From the NCBI GenBank assembly GCA_905250115.1, contig CAJNOI010000006.1, positions 112,803 through 176,802 of the forward strand: a DNA stretch of 64,000 bases. The letters are read 5' to 3'. The notes under the pieces are model-generated. The model was not told where the DNA came from. It did no database searches and saw nothing but the letters and a program-made list of their open reading frames with translations. This stretch comes from Adineta steineri (taxonomy: Eukaryota > Rotifera > Eurotatoria > Adinetida > Adinetidae). This document shows positions 12,136 through 25,149 of this stretch, piece by piece; the first letter of the stretch is position 1; every line of letters begins with the position of its first letter. The translations under genes and the position numbers were made by a program.

Positions 12136-15100
12136 TCAAATATCAAGCTCAAAACTTTCCATATAATCAACAATCCGTTCAAATAATGTTACTAAACGAT
12201 ACTGTTTGCTATGAAGATCATTTGCCATCGCTAATCGTATACTAGTCTTATATCGATTGATAAATTCATTGTACAATTTAAATAAAGCATATGTTCTATT
12301 AAATTCATTTGGTCGTCTATTGAACGAAGTCTAAAAAAACATCGATGTTTTATATAAATAAATTGAACCTTTTAATTTTACTTGTTGTTCTTGTTCTCTT
12401 ATTGATATCACATTACGATCAAGATCATTGATAGATACAGTAGGAAACGAAGAAATAGTAGCATAATACCTAGAGAAAATTTATTTAATAGAATATTGTT
12501 ATAGGAAAATATTTTAAACTAACTTTTCTACAAGTGTTTTATATTTCTGTACATCACGATAAAATAAAAGTTTTGATGAGGGTGAATCTTTTGTTAATTG
12601 ATGAGTACCAGCAGCACAACTATCCATAAACATTTGAGCAATAACTGATAATGATGCATCGATAACATTTGTTTTTTGAACATCAAATATAAAATCAGGA
12701 TTTTTAATCATATTAACAAAAAATCTTAAAGGTAAACTAAATGAAAAACAAAAACAAATATTTTTTCTTTTTTATTTAATATTTAAAAACCTGTTGCTCT
12801 TCCAACTGTGAATAATATTTGAATCAAATATTTGATTATCTTCGGCTTGTTCATCAAGAAAATCAAATAAATATTTAATTGGTGATGGTAAATCAATAAG
12901 ACAAAAAATAGTATCAAAAAATTTATCAATATATTGTTGTAATGAACCTTTTGTTGCTAATAAACGTGTTAAATAAACTTCTGAAACAAGTTTATTTGTT
13001 ACTAATGTTCGATCATCATCTTCACGATCTGTTGGTTTAACCTAAATAATTAAAAAAATATAATTTTCTAAGAGACAAAAAAACAAATCTTATTTACTAG
13101 ATGATAAAATCGTGTATTTGGTTCTAATCGAGAATTTAAAAATGATTGTTCGGATTGTATTGCATTCGATAATCGATGATCTTTTCGTACATTGATCACA
13201 TCTTTTGTTGAATTTAATAATATTTGATTTTCTATATTTTAAAAATAAAGATATGACTAAACTTTATCAATGGTATTACCAGGTCCTTGAAGTAACTGCC
13301 AATTATGATCAGTATCAGTAGGTTTTATACAACATGAACTGTTTGTTGGATAACAACTTGTTAATCCATTAGTTATACTACCAGTACTTATTTTTGAACC
13401 TGATAATGATGATGTATTTGTATAGTTTGTACCCGGTTTTAAACTAAGAAATAATCGTGCACCATCATGAACCTATAATAAGTTTTTTTGTTAAATTTCT
13501 CATGTATTTTCTTAAATGATATTCATACTTTATAAGATGCTAATGTTTGAATTTGAATAAAACCATTTGAATCAGGATTATCAGTTTTATCATCATCACG
13601 AAGTAATTTCATATGTGATCCACTTCTCCATTCTATAAATAAAGAAGTAAATGTAATTCTCAACAGCAAGTTTGATTATGTATTAATATATACCTAAATC
13701 AAAATCTTCAATTAATGGACGTTTGGAAAAAGGAATATTCTTATAAAAATGATCGACAATCTTCTCTTTCACTTGTGTTATTGAATCACAACTAAGAACT
13801 TTAATTGCCACCGGTGTTGAAATATGATGAGATTTACCATCTTCAGTTTGAATAACATAAACAATCTAATTAAAATAAATAATTCTGATGTTATATTTTT
13901 TTTGATCGAAATTATTACCATTGATGAATAGTCAATATGTTGTCGGAGAAGTTTATCTTCACTTAATGAATATCGCGATTCACTTGTTAAACAATCAATT
14001 GGACCTTTTTGAATTTGTTGTTTTATTGATTGAAATAAAATGTACAATGGAGAACCAAGACGTTCCTTGAAAACAAAATAAAATAAAATATATTTTCTCT
14101 TAACATTTAAATTTTACTTTAATATAACCAAAAAGCAGAAAAGAAAACCAATTTGAAAGCATTTTTTCGGCTATAGATGCATTACTTCGCAATAAAATTT
14201 TACTATTATTTCGATCATGTTGTAAAGATTTTTCAATTAATTCTCTTAATAAAATTTTTAATATTCTAAATAAAAATAAATAGAATAAATGTTGTATTTT
14301 TTTCTCCTAAAAACATACTCAGTAAAATATTCAATATTATCTTGAAGAAGAATACTTATAAGGGATGCAAATTGCATACGATCTTGTAAACGAAAATTTA
14401 TTTTATCTGCTTCCAATGTACGAATAATCAAAAGAAGAAAATGACGATTATATAATGATTGAGATAATAGATGAAGGCCTTGTCGAACACTATGTCGTCG
14501 ATTAGTTTCAAGCTAGAAATAATAAAAATTTATATTTTATAAAAAGAAAAACAAATCGATATGAATTATATTGTCAAGTGAAAGTAAAGAGAAGGCATCA
14601 TAAGTGCTTGCCATCAGATTTTTAATCATTAGCAAGAGTTGCGCGACCAGGGAGGGGGTGTAGGAGGTGGGACACCCCTCAATCTTCGACAATCTCTAGT
14701 TTTTGCTCAACAAAAATGGCAAATCTTCTTAGGATTTTTACCAAAGATAATGCTACACCCCCCAATGTTGGTTGACTCGCGCCACTCCTGATCATTAGTC
14801 TCCTTCATTTATAGAATTGATGATCTTATATAATAATATTCATACCGGTATCTCAATATTATGAAGCATCATATATTTTTCTTCTTCAGTAGCATTTGGA
14901 AATAAAACTTTCATACAAAATGTTCGATAATCATGATATGGTACACCTGATTGTGATAAATCATTTGTCATTTCTCCAATATCAGTTTGAAGTTCAGCAA
15001 AAGCTAGAATTACGAGAAAAATAAATTGATTATATTTAAAAATAATAAAATGTTTAAACCTTCTTTGCATTCACGTGCAACACGCATTTCAAGTGTATCA

Positions 15101-18100
15101 ATTTGATTTTGTAAACGATTAAGTTGTCGAGTACGTTTTGTATTTATTCGTCGAAAAATAATGGATACAATTATAATAAACATTGTTAAAAACAGTCCAC
15201 AAATACTCGCGATTATATAATATAATACTAATGAACGTTTTTCAATATTTGATGTATATGTTAATGTACCTAATGTATATACCCTACGGCCAAGTGTTAC
15301 CTAAACGAATTTTTTTTTAAGATTAAATAATTGAATTTGTTTCATACTTACGCGTACAATCGCTTGTTCATTATCTTTCATATCCATATTTAATAAAATA
15401 CGTTTTTTTCTTATTAATTTTTCAATAGTACGATTTGTTGGTTGACAAACAATTTGTTTATCAGATATTGATGTTATATTACATGGAAATGAACCAATTG
15501 TTATAAAATAATCATTTATTGTTGCAACATCAAGAAGATTTGAACCTTCTATTGTTAAATAATCATAACGATATTGTATACGTTTGCCATCATTATTAAA
15601 TGGATAAATAATTGGATCAGGACAAAGTAAAAATACTTCATGATATGTTGATATATTACGAACATGTTCGACATCATCCATAAAAAAACCAAACTTAAAT
15701 TCTAAACAATGATTTTTATCAAATACAGGAGTTATTGTTGATGGTGATGTTGTTGTGGTTGTTGTTGTTGCCATCGTTGTAGAATTTATAGAAGATAATG
15801 TTGTACTTACAGGCATAGTTTCATTTTCTGTCCATTTAAATGATGGTCCAGAACAAAACATACTTTCTGATGTTTTTACTGAGCAAGGCTAAAAATAAAA
15901 ATATAAAATTAAACTAAAAAATAATAAGTAATTAACAAACTTCGATATATATTTGTTTTTGTTTAAATTCAAGAAAGAATTGTGGTGATTGAATCGAATC
16001 AAAATTAGTACCATGAACAATAAATGGTAAACCACCACTTTGAATACCAGTATATCGACTTAAATTATATACATGTGGATCCTATAAATACAAATGAGAA
16101 ATGTTTGAATCGATAAGTATTTCTTACTTCTGTGTATGAATAAGTAATATTCGAATAAGTTTCAGTAAAATTATCAATTAAGATTGTAATTGTACCCATC
16201 CATAGTGCATGTCGTTTAACAAATCTTTGTTGTCGATTTTCAATATCTTCATTGGTATCTGTTAATTTCGAAGTTCGACATTGAATCATATCTTCTGCAT
16301 TTTCATTCTCTGAATCCAAATGTGATATTGGTGGATTTATTAAATGATTATTTTCATCATCTGATATTGTACTACTAATAATTGTTTCTTCATTTTCAAT
16401 AAGTAAACATTGTTGATGACCAACAAATATATTTATTTTACTTCCAATTGTTAAATGTTTTCCTTTTATTGATATTAATGTACCACCAGATCGAGGTCCT
16501 ACATTTGGATGAATATGATTTATAATTGGTTTCTATTAAATAAATCAATAAGAAAATATTTTTTTCTTTATATTTCTATTTACCACAATTTGAAAAACAG
16601 GTCGATCTTTACTAACAACTGAATGAACAGTAACTTGAATTGTATATATTCCAATTGGTAAAGATGGTGGTTGACATAAAAATGATTGTGAGATAATATA
16701 TGTTTCAAGTTGAATATCACAAGAATATTCCGTTTGATTTGAATGTATAAGAACAATGGATATATCATGTGGCTTTTTACCTAAACTTGAACCATATATT
16801 TGAATAGGTGTTCGTCCATATTCTGGACCTATTTTAGGATATATATGTTTCAGACGTGGATCAGGACATATACCCATTGATGAACTAATTATATGATTTG
16901 ATTCACATATTGAAGAATTTATTTCATGTCGACATGATTTATCTGTTTCACACCATATACAATGATAATCATCTTGTAATAATATGCATGAACCACATGA
17001 ATCAGCAAGATATTTACATTTATATATATTTACTATATTAATAATAAAAAAAGATTTAAACGAATGAAATAATTTCAAATATGAATTACCTGTAAAATTT
17101 GTTAGAGTTTCTAATTTTTTATATGTACATTCATTTTCACATTCGGACCATTGAATTTCAAATAATAAACTTTGTTGACCAATATCTTTATCATAAAAAA
17201 TCTATGATGGAAAAATAATTTTTTATTCAAAAATATTAATTTATATAGCAAATTCTTACTTGAAATGAATCACAAATAAGTAAATCATTTTTAATTTTTC
17301 CAACAGTTGAAATTATACTACCATTTATTAATGTTAATATACAACGAAAATATTTTTGAATATCATATTTTAATTTAATTATTTGAATTATAACTCGATC
17401 TTTTTCACCCAAAATAAATGAATTTCCATCAGCAATAAATATTTCTTTCATTGACACATTATATCGAGGACATTGATCAATGGAAGTATTACTTATTATT
17501 GTTTCATTTTTTTCAATATTCAAATCATTATCAGTACATGTCGATGTTAATAAATTCCATGTACAATTATATGAATTATTCATACATGTTGTACAACTAA
17601 AATATTATATCTTATTTATACAAAACAAAACTATATATAAAACTATTTACGTTAAATATGATGAACAATCATAAAATGTAACATTTTTTTCTGTTAAAAC
17701 AATATCATTATAAAATAAATGTAGAATAAGTGAATCTAAATTGAAAATAACAATCGTAGGCAATAATAGTTATAATAAATTGGTAGTATGATTTAAGATT
17801 AAATAATACCTCCTTCAAATTAATCTCTTGTTACATTTAGATGGCTTTTTCAACTTTAACATACACTTAGGACAAAAATATTTGAAATGAGAATAAAGAA
17901 ATTACGTATATTTATAAGCAGTTCTACTTCAGACATTTCTATAGATGCATCCTATCTGATGAAAATGTTGAGATATATCTAAGATAATCTTATCTCTAAT
18001 AACAAGTAACAATATATCTATCCAAATGAGACAGTTCTCGAATTTTAATAATGATGAAAATATACTATGTTCTCGTTTACTATCAATGCAAAACTATTTA

Positions 18101-20779
18101 CAATACCATGATTAATAGTAGCTAGTGTTTGAGGTGGAGGTGAATAACATTCAATATAATTTTCATATTTAATTGCATTTGATATATAAATTGGTTTATC
18201 GTTATCATTTTCTTCTGTTTCAATTAAAAGTGAAGATAAACCAAATGAACATGAATATTTCGAAGTTGGATCATCAGGTACACTATCAACTTTTAAATGT
18301 AACTAAAATATTGAAAAATTTAGGAAAAATGGGATCAATAAAAGAAAAATCTTGTTACTTTGCTAGATTTAGCATGTGAAATAAAAGCTGGTGTAATTTC
18401 AAGTATATTTGGACAACGATCACGTATTTGTAACCAACTAAAACGTCGTATATCATCTATTTCATTTGTACGTATCGTACAACTTTTTAAATAAGACAAA
18501 AATATATCGATGAAATATTTTAAATGAAAAAAAAACAGTTTACCGATTCAATGTTGTACCCCATCCACAATATGGATTTTGTGTTGAAAGACATGAAAAA
18601 CATGTTTTATGTCGATCGCAATCATGAAGATCAACTTGAAAGAGCTATGAAAATAATTGAAATGTAAATAAACAGAATAGATAATGGAAACAAGATAGCG
18701 AGAGAATAGAGAACGATACTCAATTACTCACTCAATTACCCGAGTTTTAGTTGCACCATAAAGAAATCGATTAGTCGTATCTAATACCATATCACGAAGA
18801 ATCGATTGACCAAAATCAACAAACATTTCTTCAAATTGAAATGCTTTCTTTTTCGTTGGTTGTATACTGATCTAATAAATTTATATTTCAATATAAACAA
18901 AAAAAGAATAAACTATGTGAATTACCTTTTTTATTTTACCATCAGCTGTACCAGTTAAAACTATAATATAATTATTAATTACCGTTGCTTCTAACGATGT
19001 TAATTGATCAGATGGAAAAGTAATTAATGGTTGTGAAATAATATTTGATGATCCCTCAAAAATCATTAGATAACTTGCATCACGCGTTGTTGAACATCGA
19101 GCTAAATTTCCATATGGTGTTGGATATTGTGGCTAAAAATTAATTAGATAAATCAATATTTATTTGTTGTTTTTTAGTTAATTAAATCATTAAAATTTTT
19201 ATCTTACAATAACTGATTCACCATGTAACCATGCCATACCAAGTGAAACATTGCCTTTTGCTAAATCAAGTACATTATCAATAAATGCATTTCTTATTTG
19301 ATCAAAATCATATAAACATATTGCGGAATAACTATTTATTGATGGTTCAAGACTATTTAACGTTTTAGGTTTCGATGCTATTGTTAATAGATATTGTTTT
19401 TGATTTTTAAATTTAATTAATTTAACTTTTTGTATAAGTGTATAATCATTTCCACAATTTATTTGTAATTCAACATAATGTCGAAATGATATTTGCCCTT
19501 CACATAAACGTACAACTTTACTAACATGTTGTTGATTAGTAAATACATAGATAGCTGAATCTTTTTCATCATAAATAATATCTTGAAAAAGTCGAAATTT
19601 ATCCGATGATTCACGTTCAAAAAAATCTGTATAGATTGATCGTACAACTGATAATTGTTCAGGACAATAATCATTGATATTTAGAAATGGATTCTGTACA
19701 TGTATCAAGTTAATTGATGATGATGAATTGTTATTTTTATTAATATTATTAGTATTCAGATTTGTTACGTGATCAGAAGAAATCATAGAAACGGTCGATG
19801 ATGATGACTGAGAAATACTTACACTCGATATTAAATTTGATATATTACTTGTTGAAGATGACCTTGTTGTATTGATGAAGTTCGTAATAGTAACAGCTTG
19901 TCGTTTCATAATCGAATCTTTGACAATGGTGACATTTTGTGATGGTATGTTCATTGTAGTCATAGATTTGTTTACATAGCGTTGAGAGTTTTTAATGCCA
20001 TCATCATCATCATATACAAATGCTCGTAAAGCGATTGTACGCCCTTGTGATTGTTCAAGACATTGAAGATAAACGAGATCAGTTAAATTATCAGCTTTCT
20101 CTTTATTATTTGAAACGATGAAATTTTTTCTTAATGTTGATGTTAAAAATAAATAAATAGGTGTATTATTACATTTATTTAATTTAAAATGAAATGGAAA
20201 TATATGATTTGGTATTGTTGAATCAGTATTAAATAAAACTTTTTGTGCTTGATTTTTTTCATTTGTTAATAATTTTTGATAATAAATATGCGATAAATTT
20301 AATGCATTACGAATAATACATGAACCTTGTTGTAAAGACCAACAATCAATTAAATATGGTTTATTATCAATCTTATTATTTTGTTCAAGATAAAGAATTA
20401 AATTATAATTATTTTCATCGATATGATTTTGTAAATCTAATGATTTTGAACGACGATTTCTATCTGTTATTGAATTATCATTATTATTACTTGTATTTAC
20501 TAAATTATTTAAACATTGACATGGATTTATTTTACATATATCATCATTATTTAAATAAGTTTTTTGTATTGATACATTTTGTATTAGTGTTAAATTATCA
20601 TCATAAATTGAAAGTGAATCAATTGTCGCAACATAAAGCCATTTTAATGAAGAATAATAAGTTAAATGATTTATATTATTAGATAACGAAAGATGACGAA
20701 TATAAGATGTTTGAATGATATTTATTTGAATGAAAAGAATACATAAGAATAGCGTACATTGTCGATAAACTATCAACAT
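12136..20779 (-). CDS. PLXNA: plexin (semaphorin receptor, A-type-like)
   Basis: Large single-pass receptor for semaphorins acting through a cytosolic Rap-GAP. I splice 26 exons, about 2,200 aa; my exon lengths are one base out of frame somewhere, so one junction is slightly wrong. Order: signal peptide, sema domain (first exon 19208-20779 plus two more), PSI domain with [14 protein letters not shown] (18544-18644), two further PSI-like segments (CSSYLTCTTC near 17651; [16 protein letters not shown] near 16980), IPT/TIG repeats (18.4-15.4 kb), transmembrane helix at about 15200 ([17 protein letters not shown]), then the cytosolic GAP with RBD insert. [58 protein letters not shown] and [10 protein letters not shown] are diagnostic. 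The sema exon carries a Ser/Thr/Asn-rich insert near 19700-20100. The Arg pair before SxAEKML is reduced to one Arg (LLRSNAS). Human plexin A1 is about 1,900 aa. Confidence 0.93.
14633..14790. mobile_element. hAT-like MITE (non-autonomous) in a plexin intron
   Basis: 158-bp GC-richer insert within intron 14513-14844. It is flanked by a perfect 8-bp duplication ATCATTAG (14625-14632 and 14791-14798). Left end CAAGAGTTGCGCGA, right end reverse-complemented CAGGAGTGGCGCGA: 12 of 14 match. A GGGGGTGTAG block also recurs in inverted form inside both arms. An 8-bp duplication and CAgnG-type ends are hAT hallmarks. There is no coding capacity. Confidence 0.8.
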
Positions 20780-23540
20780 TATCTAATGAACATATTCAGA
20801 TGAAAATCTGAAAAGAAATATTCTTTTAATCGAATAAATATAATTTAAACCTATTTCTTTTCTTGTCATTTTTTTGAATAAAATGACGATTGTGTAAGTG
20901 TATTGGTGTATATGCAAATTGTTCATCGGTCAGCTTACGGAATGATTGAATAAACATACTGAAACTTCGTTCTTCTCTATTTTACTCCACCCACTTGTCA
21001 AAGCATACTACCCATTACAAAACGTATTTTTTTTTGTTCACAGACATACAAGCACGTACAAAGCGCAATACGAAAAATTCCATGAGATGATGTAATTGCT
21101 TAAGAGAAAAGGAAGATCTGACGAAAAAGAAATGCTCTCATTAGGAAGTGCTGCTTGTATTTGTCATCACTGCCGTCATTCTACAACATTATCGATTACC
21201 TGTCTTAGAAGCTTGATGTAGATATATATATATATAAATGCACACAAGTGATAGATAAAAGAAGAAGACGAAGGGGAGAGAAGAAGAGACACACACACAT
21301 GTATACTCACAGAATATTGTTTCGCTTCTCTATTTGCTTATACAATAAATGAGGGAAGAACTAAAGCAGAGACAGATCGTTTCTGATATCTGTATATGGA
21401 ATAAAGAAAAAAGATATGAAGCAAATGATCAATCCACACATTTCCTTATAATATCAGACCATGATCAGTTAGGTTAATTCGCTCTTTCTTTCTCATAATT
21501 CAGAATAACGTCAGTCATCCAATGTCGGGTCGGTCAACATACATACATACATACATCTATCACAGACGATATTTCGATTAGTCAGGACAAGTTTAGCTTT
21601 GACAGACATGCAGCAGTCACTCGTTGCTTGTAATACAACTAAGAACATAGAAGAAGGAGAGAAACGAGTGAATGAGTGAGTAAGTGAAAGAAAGAACAAA
21701 CATATCAACGAGAACGTGTATGTGTGTATGTTTGTATATATATATATATATATATATATTGCACGAGTCGGTGCTTCTGTACTAATTGGAATGTCAAAAA
21801 ATGGAACAAGATGATAGTTAATTTTCCTTTTCCCTAAAGATACAAAAAAATGTAGATGTAGATATAGATAAAAAATGAGCTGTTCATTTTTGCAGACCAA
21901 TATATCTCGCTATCAAGACGAAATAAAACATTTTCACTCTTGTCGGTGTAATATAATCTTATTAGTTTTCTTTTCTCGCTCGCTCTCTCAAGAGATTAAA
22001 CGATCTCAATATAAAGTTATGAATACGTGTCTGCCTGTATATCTTAACCGTTATTCTGTTATCGGATCAAAAATAATATGTTGAACTACTATTCTTATTC
22101 TTTAATATTGTCGTTATTGTTAATTCTATTGTATGTCATGCTGTCGACTACTGTCCATCTTTATATAAAGTCAAGAGCATCAAAAAAAAGTAAAAACAAC
22201 ATATAGACATACGGGTAGTTCATTTATTCAACCGTTGTTAGAAAAACGATTGAGGTTGCGTACATGCCATCGCTGGGCTTCTTTCTGACCGACTGCTTGA
22301 GCGTTTGTCCGTCTACATCTTTATATATATATATATATATACATATCAGATGAAGGACATCAAATATTATTGTTGTGTTCGTTCAAGCTGATAAGTCTTT
22401 CTCCTTCTCTTTGCTTTCTTATATTAATCAACCTAAAAGAACAAGTAAATAGTTGAACGAATAAAGTCATGGACATCGCTGTTGTTCAAACGATAATCGA
22501 GGACAGGACCTTTGAGATTTGATATTCAACAAAACCGATATTAATATCCCATTATATAAGTGATACAAACTTTTTTTTCCTCTCTTAATGTCATCTTTTC
22601 TTGTCTTTTTTTTTACTTTTCTTTCTTTTTATCCTATATTTAACTAGTAGACAGACACAATGTCAGTAAATTCCGATTATCAGGCTGATAAAAGCAAGAC
22701 ATAGATAGGCACAGTGAAACTACTCATTGATAATTTCTTGCTCTAAGAAAAAGAAAAGATGTAAATATAAACTATAAAGTAATACGATTAACTATTTGTT
22801 ATCTCAAGTTCTTGTCAAGGAAAATTGAGATGTCAAGTCTAAAGTTCAAATTGTGTTAATAAACGTAAACAAAATAAATAAACTATACGCAAATATCTAT
22901 GTAAGCAACACCCTTAAGTCATTTCGAAAATCAATGACACATTACCAACATACCCAATGAACCTTAACTGTGAATATTTTAAATAGATAAACAAAAATGT
23001 ATACAAAAATTAATATAAGAATGTTGTTGATCAATGCCACTAAGTTTATCTTCACGAACAATAACAACAATAACAAGGAAGCGCATAAAGACAAAATACC
23101 TTGAGGCATTATCTATTTTCTCAAATGAAACATATAGATTGAATCATCATCAGTCTACAAATCACATCTTGTCATCATTCATCATTAGAGATTATAGAAT
23201 GAAAAGTGTGAATATAATTTTTTTTTTCTTCTATTTTATCCATGCGCGGTATAATCTTGACTAATGAATATCATTTGACAACAAATCACCTTTACAATGT
23301 ATAGGTTGTCATCATAGAGAAAGAGAAAGAGAAAGAGAGAGAATTTGGAATGTTCAATACGAAAAGAAAAAATTAGACACGCACATGATATTTGTCACAA
23401 TCTCACAGCTTGTCATTGATTATGTAATCTCAGCACTTCGTTTATATATAGATAAATAGAACTAAATATTATTTCATAACATATAGATATATATTTTTTT
23501 TGTGTCTTTATTCTAAACATTGAAACTTATTTTTGATATA
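20780..23540. other. 2.8-kb divergent intergenic region between plexin and ephrin
   Basis: Holds both promoters. Contains simple repeats: (TA)n near 21215-21235, 21735-21760 and 22322-22342, an ACAT run near 21539-21556, and a GAGAAA run near 23320-23345. Several short reading frames here are low-complexity and I do not support them. No transposon found. Confidence 0.6.
21735..21760. repeat. (TA)n microsatellite
   Basis: About 13 TA units in the plexin-ephrin intergenic region, preceded by a short GTGT-rich run. Confidence 0.9.
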
Positions 23541-24188
23541 ATGTTACGTTTAATCTTTATTTATTTCTTATTAAATCAAATTCATCTATCTCTATGTCAA
23601 AGTCGTCAACGACATAATTATCAAATTGAATGGAATTCTTCAAATACATTTTTTCAATCGAAATTATCTGTTCTTAATGTACGTCTTGGTGATACAGTCG
23701 ATTTTATATGTCCACATTATAATCGTTCATCATCTATGGAATATAATACATTATATTTAGTATCAGAAATTGATTATAATCTATGTTTTACTGAAAATTA
23801 TCAACCACTTTTTCGTTGTGATCAACCATATAGTTCGAAACCATTAATATATACATTATCAATTTCAAAATATCTGCCATATCCGAATTTACCGGAATTT
23901 TTTGATGGTCATTCTTATTATTTTATTTCAACATCGAATGGACAACAGACAGGTATTAATCAAAAATTCGATGGATTATGTCGTACAAAAAATTTTCGAC
24001 TTATTGTTGATGTACAAAAATATTATCGACGTTATTCAAAAATTGACAATAGTCAATATCGTAATAAAATACAAAAACAATTATCAAATCCAACAAATAA
24101 AAAATTGATTTCTTCAAATAATACAAGACTGTCATCTTCAATGATTTTCTTGTTATTATCTAGTCTATTTTTATATTTGTGTTCTTGA
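23541..24188 (+). CDS. ephrin (GPI-anchored, A-type-like)
   Basis: Single-exon gene, 215 aa, a cell-surface ligand for Eph receptor tyrosine kinases. The open frame reaches upstream only to a TTG, so the ATG at 23541 is chosen. Signal peptide MLRLIFIYFLLNQIHLSLCQ. The receptor-binding cupredoxin domain follows, with the four ephrin cysteines at residues 57 (FICPHY), 82 (NLCFTEN), 93 (FRCDQPY) and 147 (DGLCRT), plus the family signatures YYFISTSNGQ and RTKNFRLIVDV. The C terminus is a Ser/Asn-rich linker and a final hydrophobic stretch (MIFLLLSSLFLYLCS) with no cytosolic tail, as expected of a GPI-anchor signal rather than a B-type transmembrane ephrin. It is divergent from plexin; both are axon-guidance genes. 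Its stop lies 37 bases from the convergent small membrane-protein gene. Confidence 0.9.
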   Translation: MLRLIFIYFLLNQIHLSLCQSRQRHNYQIEWNSSNTFFQSKLSVLNVRLGDTVDFICPHYNRSSSMEYNTLYLVSEIDYNLCFTENYQPLFRCDQPYSSKPLIYTLSISKYLPYPNLPEFFDGHSYYFISTSNGQQTGINQKFDGLCRTKNFRLIVDVQKYYRRYSKIDNSQYRNKIQKQLSNPTNKKLISSNNTRLSSSMIFLLLSSLFLYLCS

Positions 24189-24225
24189 ATAGAATAAGTG
24201 AGAAATTGTATATTCCGGTAATTAT

Positions 24226-24895
24226 TTAAATATGTCTTTCTTGTCTATGTTTTTCACGTTTCCATGCTTCTAAAATAAATTCATTCATTAAAATTGATCG
24301 AATATCATTTAATTCAATTTCAAGACCAGTCATTTCCTTGAAAAAACAATAGTATAAATATCTATCGAAAATATATATATATGAATTACTTTAAAATCTT
24401 TAAATCGTGTAGTATGTTCTTCAGTAAATTCATTTTTATTTTCAATAAAAAAATCATAATACATAATAATACTTAAAACAGTTAAGATAAATATTAAAAA
24501 AGAAATAAATATTCCTAAAATTTCAGATAAAAACTTGAAAGTTTCGATTTGTATCAATTAATAAATTGCAGACGAGAATATTCATACTCTTAGTTTTTGA
24601 TTTTTACCAACATCCTTCCGAGAAATTATTACACATGACACAAATTATATTTTTAATTTATATTCACAGGTAGTTAAACATAAATTTTTAGTGGCATATT
24701 CTCTTATGAAATTGACACTTTATACATAAACCGAGAGCAAAGATCTATTTTTCTTTACACGTAAGTTTTTTTAAAAAAATAAATGTTCAAAGTACCTATA
24801 AGCATCCAAAATTGTAATGCAGATAGATCTTGATCATCGAAATATTCAACTGATGATAATTGAACTAATTGATTTATACGAGATGAATTGAACAT
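24226..24895 (-). CDS. small single-pass membrane protein, unknown
   Basis: Three exons, 24796-24895, 24390-24514 and 24226-24336, total 111 aa with consistent phases. An N-terminal 33 residues (MFNSSRINQLVQLSSVEYFD...) precedes one strong hydrophobic helix (IFISFLIFILTVLSIIMYYDFF), then a charged, probably helical tail ending KREKHRQERHI. I do not recognise the family. It may be a small organelle or ER membrane protein. It is on the same strand as GLYCTK and 254 bases downstream of it. Confidence 0.6.
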
Positions 24896-25149
24896 ACGAA
24901 ATTATGAACATTTAAGATATAATTTTTTTCGGCGCTATTATTCAATTAATCAATTTGTTCATATCTGATTTTATACGATATTGTATATAAGCATAGTTAA
25001 ATTTACAAAGTGCAAATAATAGAAAACAATGAAATAAGATGTAAATATATTAATGGAACTAGAAACTACAAAGGAATGTTTAGAGTTAAAAAAAATTTAC
25101 TTAAGTAACTAACAAGAGAATGTGGAATCATTTTAAAATTTAAAATACA

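Noticed and set aside
23520-23540. Ephrin starting at TTG
   Set aside because: The ATG at 23541 directly precedes a good signal peptide; nothing supports a non-ATG start.
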